A stretch of DNA of 22,774 nucleotides from a virus: positions 1-22,774 of the IMG/VR virus record IMGVR_UViG_3300044845_000598, one strand, 5' to 3'. The position numbers and the translations under genes were made by a program. Numbering within the stretch: the first letter of the stretch is position 1; every line of letters starts with the position of its first letter. This document shows, piece by piece, positions 13,120 to 20,900 of this stretch. The notes below the pieces were generated by a model, which was given only the letters and a program-made list of their open reading frames with translations, was not told the origin of the DNA and did no database searches.

Positions 13120-14079
13120 ATGTTTCAAGCGAATAAGCAAATATTCAAAACAAGTACAAAAGCTTTATTAGAGACTGTAAATCAATTACATGTTTTAGAA
13201 TATTACTTATCTCAACCTATTGTTTTAAATGAGAATATTAAATCTCCTATAAGACATGATCCAAATCCAGGTTGTAGATTTTGTATAGACGCTGATAGCA
13301 ATGTAATTTTATTTGATTATTCAAGAGGCACATCTCACAATATAGTGAGTGTTGTTGCTGAAAAAATAGGAATTGATTACATGGAAGCTTTAGCAGAAAT
13401 TCAAAAAACATTTGTAGTTAAAAATACAAATTATGTAAAACCAGAAAAGTTAATAGCTCCAGATAGAGTTCCTTTTAAGATATTTATTAAAAGAAAAGAA
13501 ATTCAAGAAAGAGATTTAAAATTCTGGAGTATAGGAAATGTAGAATTTACTAAAGAAGATTTTGATTTTTATAATATAATAAGTTTAGAAGTCTATTCCA
13601 TTAATGATATGGTGTTTAGACCTTCACAGGCTTATTTATTTAACTTTCCTTCTTTTAGACAAATATACAGACCAGACCTTAGAAAAGATGCCAGAGGTTT
13701 AGAAGCAAGATATAGAAGTGATACGATGCTTGGTTTACATGTAATTGGAAAGATTACTAATTTTGATTACATATTTGTAAACAAAAGTTGCCGAGATGGT
13801 ATATTCTTACATAAACTAGGCTTTAACTCTGCTTTTGTCCTCAAAGAAGGACATAAATATCTTCCTGAACAAATTGAATACTTACAACAATTTAAAAAAG
13901 TGATATTACTTTATGACCCTGATGAGACTGGTGTGGCTAATTCTACTAAGTGGTGTGAGCAATTAGGTTGGAGTCCTTTTTTCTATTTAGAAGCTAAGGA
14001 TACAGTAGAGATGTTAGAGAATTTCCCTAAAGAGTATGTAGAGCAAATATTAAATAACAAACTAAACGAAGTTGTATAA
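13120..14079 (+). CDS. TOPRIM DNA primase (DnaG-like, phage)
   Basis: 319 residues. An N-terminal DnaG-type segment reads SPIRHDPNPGCRF...VILFDYSRG (42-70), the usual SPFR-D-NPS...D layout of phage primases. The C-terminal TOPRIM has YIFVNKSCRDGIFLHKLGF (217-235) and the acidic motif VILLYDPDETGV (261-272; D266, D268). In the first TOPRIM motif the usual Glu is replaced by a KS-type phrase (NKSCRD), a variant I have seen in other phage primases. The catalytic zinc ribbon of DnaG is absent. It should make RNA primers for the polymerase, with the DnaB-like helicase at 8578 as partner. It begins MFQAN like the preceding gene. Its stop overlaps the next frame if that begins at TTG 14072. Confidence 0.85.
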   Translation: MFQANKQIFKTSTKALLETVNQLHVLEYYLSQPIVLNENIKSPIRHDPNPGCRFCIDADSNVILFDYSRGTSHNIVSVVAEKIGIDYMEALAEIQKTFVVKNTNYVKPEKLIAPDRVPFKIFIKRKEIQERDLKFWSIGNVEFTKEDFDFYNIISLEVYSINDMVFRPSQAYLFNFPSFRQIYRPDLRKDARGLEARYRSDTMLGLHVIGKITNFDYIFVNKSCRDGIFLHKLGFNSAFVLKEGHKYLPEQIEYLQQFKKVILLYDPDETGVANSTKWCEQLGWSPFFYLEAKDTVEMLENFPKEYVEQILNNKLNEVV

Positions 14080-14386
14080 ATTTTCAGATTTTTTAAACTG
14101 GGATATTCCTAGTATGGAAAACACATTTAGTGTTTCAGAAGAATTATTTTCCAAAATGTTAGAAGTAATAACAGAAAACCCTACGGAAGATAATATATTA
14201 AAAGAATTATTTGAGAGAATGGATAGTGACGTAGAGTTGCATTCTGTAAATGAAATGGTTTTAGCAACAATATTAATTAATGAAAGAGCCAACATTCATA
14301 AAAGAGCTATAGATAATGCATTAAAAGAGCATGAACATTCTGCTTTTTTAGATGTTATAACAGCCGTTTATGAAAAACTAGACTAA
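14072..14386 (+). CDS. Small helical hypothetical protein
   Basis: 104 residues if started at TTG 14072, which overlaps the primase stop by 8 bases, or 90 if started at ATG 14114 (MENTFSVSEEL). The extra residues (YKFSDFLNWDIPS) read like real protein, but ATG is the commoner start and the choice is open. The rest is acidic and helical (SKMLEVITENP, ELFERMDSDVEL, LATILINERANIHKRAIDN). No motif is recognised. The stop overlaps the next start (TAATG, 14384-14388). It may serve the MoxR/VWA pair downstream. Confidence 0.65.
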   Translation: MYKFSDFLNWDIPSMENTFSVSEELFSKMLEVITENPTEDNILKELFERMDSDVELHSVNEMVLATILINERANIHKRAIDNALKEHEHSAFLDVITAVYEKLD

Positions 14387-14712
14387 TGCAAAATTTATAT
14401 GCGTTACACTATCAACTGGATCAAATAGGTCCTAATTTAGAAACTGTTTTAGAGTTTTTAAATAAAAAAATAGACAGTACCAATCCTGGTAGTCTATTAC
14501 TTATAAGAGAAGAAGCTAGATTGCTTCTTAATGTAGCAAGTAAGTGTCACTTTAGTGCAGATTACTACTACCGTAAACTTGGTAAGAGAGTAGGAGAAGA
14601 GTATGCTTTACTTTCTTCTTTAAGAGAATATACAGAGATGGTGAAAAAAGACTGTGATACATTACTTTATTCTTTAAGCAATTCAATTAATTATTATAAA
14701 AACGAGAGATGA
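14386..14712 (+). CDS. Small helical hypothetical protein
   Basis: 108 residues, predicted all-helical (LETVLEFLNKKID, LLLIREEARLLLNVASKC, EYALLSSLREYTEMVKKDC). Not recognised. ATG 14386 overlaps the previous stop and the 3' end overlaps the MoxR start (ATGA at 14709), so translation is coupled to the AAA+ gene. A role as an adaptor or chaperone for the MoxR/VWA pair is a guess from position. Confidence 0.7.
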   Translation: MQNLYALHYQLDQIGPNLETVLEFLNKKIDSTNPGSLLLIREEARLLLNVASKCHFSADYYYRKLGKRVGEEYALLSSLREYTEMVKKDCDTLLYSLSNSINYYKNER

Positions 14713-15752
14713 CAATCAAACAACAATTAGAAAAAAGATACGTATATTCTTCAAAAAACATAGATGCTTTAGAGACTGCTTTTCAACTTAATAAAAATAT
14801 TGTTCTTTTTGGACCTCCAGGGGAAAGTAAGTCGACTTTGAGTGTAGACTACTTAAAACTTAAAGGAGTAACTTCTCCTTATATAATGTCTCTAGGTATG
14901 GGTTCTAAAACAGAAGATTTGTTTGGAACTATCAATATTGAAGAATTTACTAAAAATAACAAAGTAATCTATAATGTTGAAGAATCATTTATGGCTCACG
15001 AATATGTAATATTTGAAGAGGCTTTTGATGCTCCAGCAGAATTACTTGCACAACTTAAAGATATATTATCTTCAGGTTGGTTTAGAAAAGGTAATCAACA
15101 ATATAAGATTAAAACCAAGCTGGTTATTGTATGTACTAACGTTGACCGGAAAATTTATGCGAAAAATCCTTCTATCAAAGCTTTGATGGAAAGATTTCCA
15201 TTAGAAAAGAAGTTTGAATGGGAAAAATATAATGCTGTTACTTATGGCAATCTTATTAGAACAGTCAAGGGAGATGAATATGCTAATCCATTACTTCTTA
15301 CTATTCTAGAAGAATTTGCTAAGAAAGACAATAAAATATCTCCTAGAATTGCTTTAGAAGCTTCTGAACTTCTATATCATTGCGGAATGGATTGTTTAGA
15401 TTTAATAGCAGATTTTAATTCTGACCCAGAACTACTTAAAAATGCTAAGATAACTTTCGCTTTTGATTTAAAGTTCAATACTTTGGCTAGTGAAATACAT
15501 GATTTGTTTAATAAGTTTAAAGCTATTGAGTCTGATGAGAATAAATCAACAGATATGATTACTTACAAGGGTCAGATAGAATATAAGCTAAAAGAAATTG
15601 AAGCTATTCCTACACCTGATGATAAGACGCAGTTAAAAGCAAGTGTTGTTAAAAATGCAAAAGACTACATTAGAATAATTGACAAAACTGTCACTACTCT
15701 TAATGATTTTAGTACGTTTGAGTCGCAAGAAGGTGAAGATTTATTTAACTAA
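14709..15752 (+). CDS. MoxR-type AAA+ ATPase
   Basis: 347 residues. The Walker A motif is GPPGESKST (35-43), of the GPPGxxKS form of the RavA branch of MoxR proteins. The Walker B region is YVIFEEAFDAPAELLAQL, with Glu-Glu where most have Asp-Glu. Sensor 1 is VIVCTNVD, and ALMERFPLE contains the likely arginine finger. The C-terminal lid and helical parts end in SQEGEDLFN. MoxR ATPases pair with a VWA protein to remodel or activate a target complex, and the VWA gene follows after 8 bases. The substrate is unknown. Phage relatives include cobaltochelatase-like CobS proteins. Confidence 0.88.
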   Translation: MTIKQQLEKRYVYSSKNIDALETAFQLNKNIVLFGPPGESKSTLSVDYLKLKGVTSPYIMSLGMGSKTEDLFGTINIEEFTKNNKVIYNVEESFMAHEYVIFEEAFDAPAELLAQLKDILSSGWFRKGNQQYKIKTKLVIVCTNVDRKIYAKNPSIKALMERFPLEKKFEWEKYNAVTYGNLIRTVKGDEYANPLLLTILEEFAKKDNKISPRIALEASELLYHCGMDCLDLIADFNSDPELLKNAKITFAFDLKFNTLASEIHDLFNKFKAIESDENKSTDMITYKGQIEYKLKEIEAIPTPDDKTQLKASVVKNAKDYIRIIDKTVTTLNDFSTFESQEGEDLFN

Positions 15753-15760
15753 AAACAAAT

Positions 15761-17104
15761 ATGAGTAAGTTTAATTTTGATTATCAAGCTTATTTAAAAA
15801 CTTTTTCCTGGAGAACCCAGGAAGAAGTTTCTAATAAGGAATATATAAAATCTGCTCCAGCATATACTACCCCTAATAATTCTAGAATTAATTATAAATT
15901 GGGTAATTATGACCTCGAAACTAAAGCTAATAGAGATTTTATAAAAGAAAGTTCACGCTTTTTCTATCACAAAATGATGGAGGATGGTGAATGGGTGAAT
16001 GAAAAGTATACAGATGTAGAACTAATTGAGGATGAAGCAGAAAAAGCTAATGTTATAAAAAAGAAAGCTATTTATGATTCTATTGACACTACTACTATTC
16101 CTGGCTTTACTCCTTTAGATCAAGCTATATTTTTATTTTATTCTTTATTAGAAGAAGACCAACAAGTTAATGGAGGTGCTAACTCTGGTAATGTATGTAA
16201 TATGGATACTGGTCAAATGGTTCAAAAGATTGGGGCTATTAATATGACAGATAGTATGCTGTATGACCCTATTTTAGAAGAATTTGAAAATACTCCTCAA
16301 CCACCTAATGCTCCTAAACCATTTAAAGGTAATTATTTAAAAACCTTAAATAAATTAGCTTTAATAGAAAACTTAGGAAGTGAATTTAAAGTGGAAAAAG
16401 AAGTAGAAGAAAAGATTTCTATTATAGGAGATATTCCTGCTATAAGAAAAATGAATAGCTACTCACAAGTAGTAGATGCTGATTTGTATCAATTTGGTAT
16501 GCCTGATTTTAACTTAAAATTTGCACAGAAAGATTTGATGTGTAACTTAAAAGTGGAGAAAACAGATCATAAACAAAAGATTATATGCATGATTGATTCA
16601 AGTTCGAGCATGACCGAAGGTTTAAAACAGGAATGGTTAGCTACTATTTTATTAGATAGGCTTAGATATGCTGCTAAAGAAGAAGCAGAATTATTTATTC
16701 TAACTTATAGAGAAACAGTAGAAAAAAGCTGGCACGTCTTTGATAAGAAATCAGCTATGTCTTTCTGGAGAACTTATGATTACTACACAGCTTCTTGTAC
16801 TACAGAAGTAGGAAAGTGCATTAACTACGTTGATGAGCAAGTTAAAAGTGGAGATTTTATGGGAATGGGTATAGACTTGTCTCAAGAAAACCCAGAAATA
16901 CTAGTAATTGGTGATGGAAATGACGGAATAGATAAGAGCTTTGAGTATAAGACAAACACTATCACACTCATGGATAGAATTAACAAAGACTTAAAGAAGC
17001 TTTGTTTAAAGACTGGTGGCAAATATATACACTTAGATGATGAAGGAATGCAAGAATTTACAAAAAATGATACAAAAATTAGAAAGTTTAAAAGGACAAA
17101 ATAG
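15761..17104 (+). CDS. VWA-domain protein, partner of the MoxR ATPase
   Basis: 447 residues. The C-terminal von Willebrand A domain begins KIICMIDSSSSM, a complete MIDAS DxSxS (D279, S281, S283). It continues with a Thr-containing loop SCTTEVG and the acidic GDGNDGID loop, so metal binding should be intact. The N-terminal 260 residues are helical with a Gln/Asn/Pro-rich stretch (about 130-190) and no recognised domain. In MoxR systems the VWA protein links the ATPase to its substrate. The 3' end overlaps the next gene by about 38 bases. Confidence 0.88.
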   Translation: MSKFNFDYQAYLKTFSWRTQEEVSNKEYIKSAPAYTTPNNSRINYKLGNYDLETKANRDFIKESSRFFYHKMMEDGEWVNEKYTDVELIEDEAEKANVIKKKAIYDSIDTTTIPGFTPLDQAIFLFYSLLEEDQQVNGGANSGNVCNMDTGQMVQKIGAINMTDSMLYDPILEEFENTPQPPNAPKPFKGNYLKTLNKLALIENLGSEFKVEKEVEEKISIIGDIPAIRKMNSYSQVVDADLYQFGMPDFNLKFAQKDLMCNLKVEKTDHKQKIICMIDSSSSMTEGLKQEWLATILLDRLRYAAKEEAELFILTYRETVEKSWHVFDKKSAMSFWRTYDYYTASCTTEVGKCINYVDEQVKSGDFMGMGIDLSQENPEILVIGDGNDGIDKSFEYKTNTITLMDRINKDLKKLCLKTGGKYIHLDDEGMQEFTKNDTKIRKFKRTK

Positions 17105-17573
17105 ATATTCTGTTGACATAGATAAATTAAACCAAGATTCTGCGTTTAAAATTTATAGTTATGAGTACACTAAATATCGTTATACTATAGTAAGTGATAA
17201 TATGCTTATTTTAGAAGCTGATTACAAATCAGGTCTTATTCTTAACGCATATTTAGACTCTACTACTATTAATACTTTACCAGTATTTTATTTTTATTTT
17301 CCTTTAAATACTAGATGGGAAGATATACTCATGAATAATTTTTGTGTAGGTATAAAGAGTGCTACTGTAGAAGATGCTTTGTATTGTTTAGATACAATAG
17401 CTCCTTTGCAATCTAAAACTATTTATGTTACTTCTAAAAAGCCTACTAACTTAAAGCCTTATAAATTAATACGTTCTTCTTACAGAGAGCAAATTTATAG
17501 TAATTGGAAGTTAACAAGAAATATTGAAAAGAAAATAAAAAAGATTAAAGTAATTAAAGAGATTGTATTGTGA
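17067..17573 (+). CDS. Hypothetical protein downstream of the MoxR/VWA pair
   Basis: 168 residues from ATG 17067, which follows a run of A. An earlier ATG at 17037 would give 178 residues and a 68-base overlap with the VWA gene. The core is beta-rich (YRYTIVSDNMLILEADYKSGL, LPVFYFYFPL) and the C terminus is very basic (NIEKKIKKIKVIKEIVL). No motif is recognised. It ends in a GTGA overlap with the next gene. It may belong to the MoxR/VWA unit. Confidence 0.65.
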   Translation: MIQKLESLKGQNRYSVDIDKLNQDSAFKIYSYEYTKYRYTIVSDNMLILEADYKSGLILNAYLDSTTINTLPVFYFYFPLNTRWEDILMNNFCVGIKSATVEDALYCLDTIAPLQSKTIYVTSKKPTNLKPYKLIRSSYREQIYSNWKLTRNIEKKIKKIKVIKEIVL

Positions 17574-18025
17574 GACCAAAAAGAAGATTGTATAAACTTT
17601 GGAAGTTCTTTGAAAGACCTTCCAATGTTTATAAATACTTAAAAGAAGTACAATTATTGGAAGATAATGATGCTTTAATTTTGACTAAAAAGTTTTCAGA
17701 CCAGTATTCAGAATTAAAGTCTTTTCATTTTAAAAACTTTGATTTAAGGTTTAATCAGCTTATTGCAAATAAACTACATTACTTTTTAGGAATGCAGTTT
17801 TATATGGAAGATAATGAAGTTCTTATTGCTTTAGGTTGTAAACCTGAAGAGGTGACTATGTGGGGTGTAAACTGTGATAAAAACATGAAAAAGTTAAAAA
17901 ATACCAAATGGAAATATTTGTATGAATTAACTGTAGAACACATTAAAAGTATAGTAGAAGGTAATTATACTAAAAATCATTTAATTTTAGAATATTTTAA
18001 CAAAAGAATAGATGAAAGAAATTAA
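17570..18025 (+). CDS. Hypothetical protein with GTG start
   Basis: 151 residues beginning at GTG 17570 within GTGA, overlapping the previous stop. The N terminus is strongly basic (MRPKRRLYKLWKFFERP). The middle is helical and the sequence CKPEEVTMWGVNCDKNMKKL precedes a helical C terminus. Not recognised. The overlap pattern and steady coding character support it. The 3' end overlaps the next gene by 14 bases. Confidence 0.7.
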   Translation: MRPKRRLYKLWKFFERPSNVYKYLKEVQLLEDNDALILTKKFSDQYSELKSFHFKNFDLRFNQLIANKLHYFLGMQFYMEDNEVLIALGCKPEEVTMWGVNCDKNMKKLKNTKWKYLYELTVEHIKSIVEGNYTKNHLILEYFNKRIDERN

Positions 18026-18209
18026 AAACAAAGATTTAGTTATTGGTGAAGTTTATGCTGATCTTAAAAAAAACTCAACTTTTTTAAGGTATGAAAAATC
18101 AGATGATTATGGGGATTATTTTTCTTATGTGTCTGGCATAAATTGTTATATAACCGACACTAACGGTTTTATTGTATTTGGATTAGGAGAAAACTATTAT
18201 CAAAATTGA
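18012..18209 (+). CDS. Small SH3-like phage protein
   Basis: 65 residues. The layout KDLVIGEVYADLKKN, FLRYEKSDD, FSYVSG and ending NGFIVFG is a beta-barrel-like pattern common in small phage proteins (start K-x-L-VGEVY). It lacks the KIYELW tail. Function unknown to me. The start overlaps the previous gene by 14 bases and 3 bases separate its stop from the next ATG. Confidence 0.7.
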   Translation: MKEIKNKDLVIGEVYADLKKNSTFLRYEKSDDYGDYFSYVSGINCYITDTNGFIVFGLGENYYQN

Positions 18210-18212
18210 ACA

Positions 18213-19295
18213 ATGACAAAAGAACAATTTGAAGAAAAATTTGGAAAGCAATTAAAGCTTTCTGAAAAGAAATGGATGTTAATGTCTTCTAGAGCTAATA
18301 AAGATAATAACTTAGTCATAGTCTCTGGGTATAGAGAAATTGACTATGATTATTTATATTTTATCTACAAAGATGAAGTATGGGAAATGCTTCTTGACGG
18401 TAATGTTAGATATTACGATCTTTTTCCTTATACAACAAGAGAGTTATTTCAATTAGTTTTAGATACTAAAAAATCTATAGAGTACTTTCCACCAGGAAAT
18501 AAAATTCTATATAGAGCTTCTGGTGTCAAAGGACAAGTTATTGTAGCTTTAGATTATTTTGCTACAAAGATTAAGTCAGTGTTAGACCCTGTTATTACTG
18601 TTAAAGTTCCTAAAGAAGTTTGGGGTGTTGATGAGGTTGTATCAGAAAAACATATTTTAGAAGAATTAGAAGAATTTCTTACTAGTCTAGGATACTATAA
18701 AAGTATAATAGACTATGTATTAAAAAATACAGATGTATTATTTATTAAACAAGGTGGTGAATGGGATATGGGTTATTTAGATGCTCTTATTGAGAATGCT
18801 AAATTTGAAGAGATGTCGAATATTATTCCAAACGAACAAAATAAAAAAGCTAAAGCTTTGCTGAATGAGGAATGGGATAAAACCAAATTTCATGATTTTT
18901 TTGGCCATCGTATAGACAGGGGTGCTTTATTAGATAATGAAATAAAACAAAGTAATAACTTTGATTTTAAAGACCATTATATAACCAAAGCTTGGGATAT
19001 TTTAAAGAAGTCTAATTCTGAAGAAGTACTTACTAAAGACCCTGTATTTAAAGTAATAACTAATAATATTTGTGAACTTTTAGAGTATAAAAATAACAAA
19101 TATGGTAATTCAGCTTTAAAACCTTTAGAAATTTTTACAGGAAAATCTAAAACAGGGAGTAGAATTGATGATAAATTGGCAAGAGTTAAAAATTCTGAAA
19201 AATTACAAAAAAATGACATAGCCGATATAATTGGTTATCTTATTTTAGTATGTAAAGAGAATAATTGGACAACATTTGACGAATTTAAAGATTGA
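18213..19295 (+). CDS. Protein with C-terminal MazG-like / nucleotide-modification-associated domain
   Basis: 360 residues. The last 110 or so contain ICELLEYKNNKYGNSAL, KPLEIF, RIDDKLARVKN and NDIADIIGYLILV. This pattern of Glu and Asp on helices resembles all-alpha NTP pyrophosphohydrolases (MazG-like) and the phage nucleotide-modification-associated domain of DUF1599 type. Such enzymes remove or prepare modified or unwanted nucleotides. The N-terminal 120 residues (YREIDYDYLYFIYKDEVWEML) look like a separate small beta domain; the middle is helical with a HDFFGHRIDRGAL segment. The exact substrate cannot be told. The stop overlaps the next start (TGATG). Confidence 0.7.
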   Translation: MTKEQFEEKFGKQLKLSEKKWMLMSSRANKDNNLVIVSGYREIDYDYLYFIYKDEVWEMLLDGNVRYYDLFPYTTRELFQLVLDTKKSIEYFPPGNKILYRASGVKGQVIVALDYFATKIKSVLDPVITVKVPKEVWGVDEVVSEKHILEELEEFLTSLGYYKSIIDYVLKNTDVLFIKQGGEWDMGYLDALIENAKFEEMSNIIPNEQNKKAKALLNEEWDKTKFHDFFGHRIDRGALLDNEIKQSNNFDFKDHYITKAWDILKKSNSEEVLTKDPVFKVITNNICELLEYKNNKYGNSALKPLEIFTGKSKTGSRIDDKLARVKNSEKLQKNDIADIIGYLILVCKENNWTTFDEFKD

Positions 19296-19492
19296 TGGAA
19301 AAAAAAATTGATTGTTTTAAACATGGCGTGGAGGGGATTCTCTCCACGCATAATTCTATAAAAGATGCATGTAAGTATTATTTTAAAGGAGTTTCTTCTT
19401 ACCAAAAAATGATACAAAAAAGCTGTTCTGGAGCTAAGAAAAAGCCTTTAGATTCAGAAGTGGGACCAATTTATTTTAGATATAAAAACTGA
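19295..19492 (+). CDS. Small basic protein, possible IENR/NUMOD-like DNA-binding fold
   Basis: 65 residues from ATG 19295, whose first base is the last of the upstream TGA. An in-frame TTG three bases earlier is less likely. The phrase NSIKDACKYY, a basic SYQKMIQKSCSGAKKK and the ending GPIYFRYKN resemble the Sx-KEA...G...W/F-x-Y pattern of DNA-binding repeats in intron and HNH endonucleases, but here as a stand-alone protein. This is a weak resemblance. A GC-rich hairpin lies in its first 60 bases. The 3' end overlaps the next ATG by one base. Confidence 0.6.
   Translation: MEKKIDCFKHGVEGILSTHNSIKDACKYYFKGVSSYQKMIQKSCSGAKKKPLDSEVGPIYFRYKN
19326..19349 (+). other. GC-rich palindromic hairpin inside the 5' end of a gene
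   Basis: GCGTGGAG (19326-19333) pairs exactly with CTCCACGC (19342-19349) across an 8-base loop. It is the most GC-rich stem seen in this AT-rich window. It lies about 30 bases after the start codon and could control translation or bind a protein. Confidence 0.5.
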
Positions 19493-19710
19493 TGGAAAAA
19501 TTACTAACAACAGAGGAGAAAAAAATACTGCCTTCAGATTTGATTTGGGATAAAACGGAAGAATCTGACGAATTTACTTATCGTGTGGAAGCGTACGATC
19601 AAAAAAATAATACGCTATATATAGGTTACTGTGACAAAGGAGAGTATGACATATTAGATTGGAGATTTGCAAATTTAGATGACGATATTTACGCTGAAAT
19701 TCTAGAATAA
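19492..19710 (+). CDS. Small acidic hypothetical protein
   Basis: 72 residues, acidic, with an SDEFTYRVEAYDQKNNTLYIGYCDKGEYDILDW beta region (quoted from the middle of the protein in parts: EFTYRVEAYD, LYIGYCDKGEY). The C terminus is LDDDIYAEILE. It looks like a small beta-sheet protein of the kind seen among phage accessory genes. ATG 19492 overlaps the previous stop (TGATG). Not recognised; 12 bases separate it from the next gene. Confidence 0.65.
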   Translation: MEKLLTTEEKKILPSDLIWDKTEESDEFTYRVEAYDQKNNTLYIGYCDKGEYDILDWRFANLDDDIYAEILE

Positions 19711-19722
19711 ACTTTTTTAATT

Positions 19723-20244
19723 ATGCTCGAAAAGACATTACAAATTGTAGCAGCTTGTGCTGTTTGGATTAATTACGCTGGTGAGATTCTCAAGAAAGAC
19801 AAAAGATTTTATAAGCAAAAAAATAAACAACTTTTAAATGCTTTACTTGACAATAATATTAATATTATTAAAGAAAGTAAGCATACAGAAGCTTTAGTAA
19901 TGAATAATCCTAAGATTAAAGCTAATCTTGAAATGCATTATCGAGAAATTACTGGAGAAGATATAGTTTATGAAACTGATTCTGCTGTAGAAGATTTAAA
20001 TTTAATGCAAGAAATGTTTGGTACATTCTTAGAAATTTATCTTTCAAGAGATACAGTATCTTTAGTAGAATTTTTTATCCAACTAAGAAGCATTAGAGAC
20101 AAAGAAAAGTTATACACTGAACAAGAGCTTAAATGGTTTTGCGGTACTATAGCAAGTAAAGTATGCTCTAATACTGTGCATCCTGATATAATTAACTCTG
20201 CTTTAGAAGATATTAAAACTTTAAAATTTAAAAAAGAACATTGA
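19723..20244 (+). CDS. Helical hypothetical protein
   Basis: 173 residues. The first 20 (MLEKTLQIVAACAVWINYAG) are moderately hydrophobic but look like an amphipathic helix more than a signal. The remainder is helical with alternating acidic and basic stretches (DLNLMQEMFGTFLEIYLS, EFFIQLRSIRDKEKLY). Cys residues at the C-terminal part (WFCGTIASKVCSN) are few. Not recognised. The stop overlaps the TTG start of the next frame. Confidence 0.65.
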   Translation: MLEKTLQIVAACAVWINYAGEILKKDKRFYKQKNKQLLNALLDNNINIIKESKHTEALVMNNPKIKANLEMHYREITGEDIVYETDSAVEDLNLMQEMFGTFLEIYLSRDTVSLVEFFIQLRSIRDKEKLYTEQELKWFCGTIASKVCSNTVHPDIINSALEDIKTLKFKKEH

Positions 20245-20477
20245 GAATCCTTAATATATTAACAATTCAAAAAAACATTCCTACTGATATTCAGTCTTTT
20301 CCTGTAGAAAGTAATCAAATATTTGAAGGAATATATGATATGGCTATAAGAGAAGGTGTGGAAATTATTAAAAACTTGTTAGAAGATAAATCTTTAATAA
20401 ACGAAGATGATTTTTATCAAACAGGAGTATTTATAAGTAAAGATTTTGAAGTACACTTAATGATTAGTTACATTTAA
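20241..20477 (+). CDS. Small hypothetical protein with TTG start
   Basis: 78 residues from TTG 20241, overlapping the previous stop (TTGA). No ATG occurs in frame until residue 34, so TTG is the likely start. It begins MRILNILTIQKNIP and has a helical middle (IYDMAIREGVEIIKNLLED). The C terminus (VFISKDFEVHLMISYI) is a beta strand pair. Not recognised. A hairpin follows its stop. Confidence 0.55.
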   Translation: MRILNILTIQKNIPTDIQSFPVESNQIFEGIYDMAIREGVEIIKNLLEDKSLINEDDFYQTGVFISKDFEVHLMISYI

Positions 20478-20482
20478 AACAT

Positions 20483-20511
20483 AGAGGAGATTGGAAACAG
20501 TCTCCTCTTTC
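20483..20511 (+). terminator. Hairpin terminator before the next small gene
   Basis: AGAGGAGA (20483-20490), a 10-base loop and TCTCCTCT (20501-20508) form an 8-bp perfect stem, followed by a short T-rich tail. The next ATG is at 20517, 8 bases on. The stem shares the GGAGA...TCTCC core of the hairpin at 13086. Confidence 0.65.
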
Positions 20512-20516
20512 TAATT

Positions 20517-20900
20517 ATGCAAAAATACAAAATAGAATTAACTGAAGAGCAGATGAGTTTAATTGCTCAATGCTTAGAAGATTGCAGCAGATTTGCTTCA
20601 GGGCAATGGCAAATGGAAAAAACAATAACAAAAATGCTTAAAGATTTAGATATCATTGAGCAAATAGAGAGAAAAGAATTAGCAGATATGTATTTAAGAT
20701 TTGCTAAAAAAGCTCTACTACCTGAAATGTCAGATAGCAGTAGTAAAGGTTATAATGGTTCTAATTTTATAGGTAACACTTATCAAATTTATAGAACTAT
20801 ATTATACCAATTAGCGATAGATAATAATCATAATAATGTTTATTCCTACCCTGCTTTACCTAGTGGAACAATGGGTACTATTGAAATTGAAAAAATATGA
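20517..20900 (+). CDS. Conserved phage hypothetical protein
   Basis: 127 residues. The N terminus MQKYKIELTEEQMSLIAQCLEDCSRFASGQWQM (read as KYKIELTEEQMSLIAQCLED, then SRFASGQ) is a pattern I recall from conserved small phage proteins, with a helix carrying Asp/Cys followed by a FASGQ phrase. The middle is helical and the last third is ordered (PALPSGTMGTIEIEKI). No role is known to me. It starts just after a hairpin terminator and overlaps the next gene by 4 bases (ATGA). Confidence 0.75.
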   Translation: MQKYKIELTEEQMSLIAQCLEDCSRFASGQWQMEKTITKMLKDLDIIEQIERKELADMYLRFAKKALLPEMSDSSSKGYNGSNFIGNTYQIYRTILYQLAIDNNHNNVYSYPALPSGTMGTIEIEKI

